Below are positions 15,392 through 16,337 of a stretch of DNA of 16,337 nt, piece after piece (the first letter of the stretch is position 1; every line of letters begins with the position of its first letter). Origin of the DNA: Chloroflexota bacterium (GTDB lineage Bacteria > Chloroflexota > UBA6077); contig JAMCTB010000041.1 of NCBI GenBank assembly GCA_023380955.1, positions 1 to 16,337 of the forward strand. The letters are read 5' to 3'. The translations under genes and the position numbers were made by a program. Under the pieces are notes generated by a model. That model was not told where the DNA came from. It did no database searches and saw only the letters and a list, made by a program, of their open reading frames with translations.

Positions 15392-15439
15392 GTAGGGGCG
15401 ACCGGCGGTCGCCCAGGGCGACGCCTGCGTCGCCCTTAC
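15392..15439. repeat. Tandem hairpin pair between response regulator and GAF gene
   Basis: GGGCGACC-GGC-GGTCGCCC (15396-15414) and GGGCGACGC-CT-GCGTCGCCC (15416-15435) are two perfect hairpins one base apart, framed by GTAGG on the left and CTTAC on the right. GTAGGGGCGACC-type palindromes are common dispersed repeats in Chloroflexota and some other phyla. In the message they sit between two genes of a probable operon, 12 nt past one stop and 13 nt before the next start, where they could reduce expression of the downstream gene. Confidence 0.7.
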
Positions 15440-15451
15440 GAGGGATTGGTC

Positions 15452-16337
15452 ATGAGCCGTCTCAGCATCGGAGAGGCCATACAGCAGGTGGTGCAGGTTC
15501 TCTCCGAAGTGGAAGACACCGGCCAGGTGCTTCTCGCCGTCGCCCGCGCTGCCCGCCAGATGATGCTGGCCGACGAGGCCTACCTGCTGCTCCGAGAGGG
15601 CGGCAAACTGATGCTCCGAGCCGCCGATGGCCTCCCCTCGGAGCTGGTGGGGCGCAGCTTCGTGCGGGCGGGAGAGGGCATCGAGGGGTGGGTGGCGGAC
15701 CACGGCGAGTCGGTCGCCCTGGCCGATGCCACCCACGAACGGCGCTTCCGGGACCTCCCAGGTCGCGGAAGCAGGGTGCGCGCCCTGGCCGCCGCGCCGA
15801 TGAAGCTCAGGGACGACGTGGTCGGCGTTCTGGCTACGGCCGGCATGGATCCATCTCCCCCCATCGGGAGCCGCTTGACCGGCCTGGAGATCCTGGCCAG
15901 TATCGCAGCCGTGGCTATCGAGAACGACCGGCTGCTGCGTCAGGAACGGCGGCGTGCCCACCAGGCCGGCGTGCTGCTGGAGCTGGCAGGCATCCAGGAC
16001 CTGGAGCTGAGACCCTTCCTCCTCAGGGTCGCCGACGCCATCAATGCGGCCCTCGGGGTCGACGACACCGAGCTGGTCCTCCTGGACGGCAGCGGACGGC
16101 AGGTGATCTGCACCGGCCAGGCCGGTGGCGTCAACGGCGGCAGCGGCTGCGGCGACTCTGCCCTGCCCCACCCCCTGGAGTCGAGCTGGGCCGCGGAGAT
16201 CCTGGCCACCGGGCAGCCGCTGCTGTGCGGCGACGTCACCGAGGATCCCCGACTCCACACCGAGTTTGCCGGCTCGCCGGTCCGCAGTCTCCTGGCCGTG
16301 CCCATCCAGGTGGGCGGCGGCCGACGGGGCGGCCTCC
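15452..16337 (+). CDS. Two-GAF-domain sensor protein (3' end outside window)
   Basis: The frame is open from ATG 15452 to the last base without a stop; 295 codons are visible. GAF 1 spans about residues 20-160 (RVRALAAAPMKLRDDVVGVLATAG, read in parts, then LEILASIAAVAIENDRLL). After a short linker helix (RQERRRAHQAGVLLELAG) GAF 2 begins at about 175 and includes SWAAEILATGQPLLCGDVTEDPRL and SPVRSLLAVPIQVGG. Such proteins usually end in a histidine kinase, a GGDEF domain or a phosphatase; given the response regulator 72 nt upstream, a histidine kinase is the best guess. No TM segment is visible, so a cytoplasmic sensor is expected. GAGGG (15440-15444) precedes the ATG by 7 nt. Ligand is unknown; the cysteines of GAF 2 are not in a recognised bilin- or haem-binding motif. 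Confidence 0.85.
   Translation, partial: MSRLSIGEAIQQVVQVLSEVEDTGQVLLAVARAARQMMLADEAYLLLREGGKLMLRAADGLPSELVGRSFVRAGEGIEGWVADHGESVALADATHERRFRDLPGRGSRVRALAAAPMKLRDDVVGVLATAGMDPSPPIGSRLTGLEILASIAAVAIENDRLLRQERRRAHQAGVLLELAGIQDLELRPFLLRVADAINAALGVDDTELVLLDGSGRQVICTGQAGGVNGGSGCGDSALPHPLESSWAAEILATGQPLLCGDVTEDPRLHTEFAGSPVRSLLAVPIQVGGGRRGGL

Overview
The window is high-GC bacterial DNA with no phage, plasmid, CRISPR, rRNA, tRNA or transposase gene that I can see. A Chloroflexota-like bacterium is my best guess. The reasons are a secreted protein with [12 protein letters not shown] repeats, GC-rich GTAGGGC-type intergenic palindromes, TACACT/TATACT -10 boxes and frequent GTG/TTG starts. This assignment is inference; Actinomycetota look less likely because rpoN is present.

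Layout. 1-1074 is the 3' part of rpoN (sigma-54), followed by a terminator-like hairpin. 1360-4102 is argG-argH, the last two steps of arginine synthesis, separated by a 50-nt near-perfect palindrome. 4166-4233 is a small nested-palindrome element. On the minus strand, 5777-4264 is a two-gene unit (small one-TM protein, then a PIG-V-like membrane glycosyltransferase). Further minus-strand genes are panE and panB (pantothenate branch, 5926-7728) and a DJ-1/PfpI-family gene (7839-8372).

The most interesting part is 8524-11129 on the plus strand. It holds six small genes: three mutually paralogous DUF5132/PacL-like one-TM proteins, one stand-alone HMA_2-type protein, and two tandem GerW/YtfJ-type proteins that each end in a predicted membrane anchor. 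None of the six contains a cysteine, and no P-type ATPase is adjacent. Upstream of the first gene lies a close match to a sigma-54 promoter (GG-N10-GC within TGGTACG-N4-TTGC), while rpoN sits in the same window. I propose a sigma-54-controlled, membrane-bound scaffold or stress system of unknown function.

From 11130 onward come a block of hairpin repeats, a DUF72 (YecE-like) gene, and a 783-residue secreted protein with an RlpA-like barrel and four ~100-residue repeats. These are followed by an OmpR-type response regulator, another pair of hairpins, and a two-GAF sensor protein cut off by the window end (no stop codon through 16337). The regulator and the GAF protein probably form one two-component unit.
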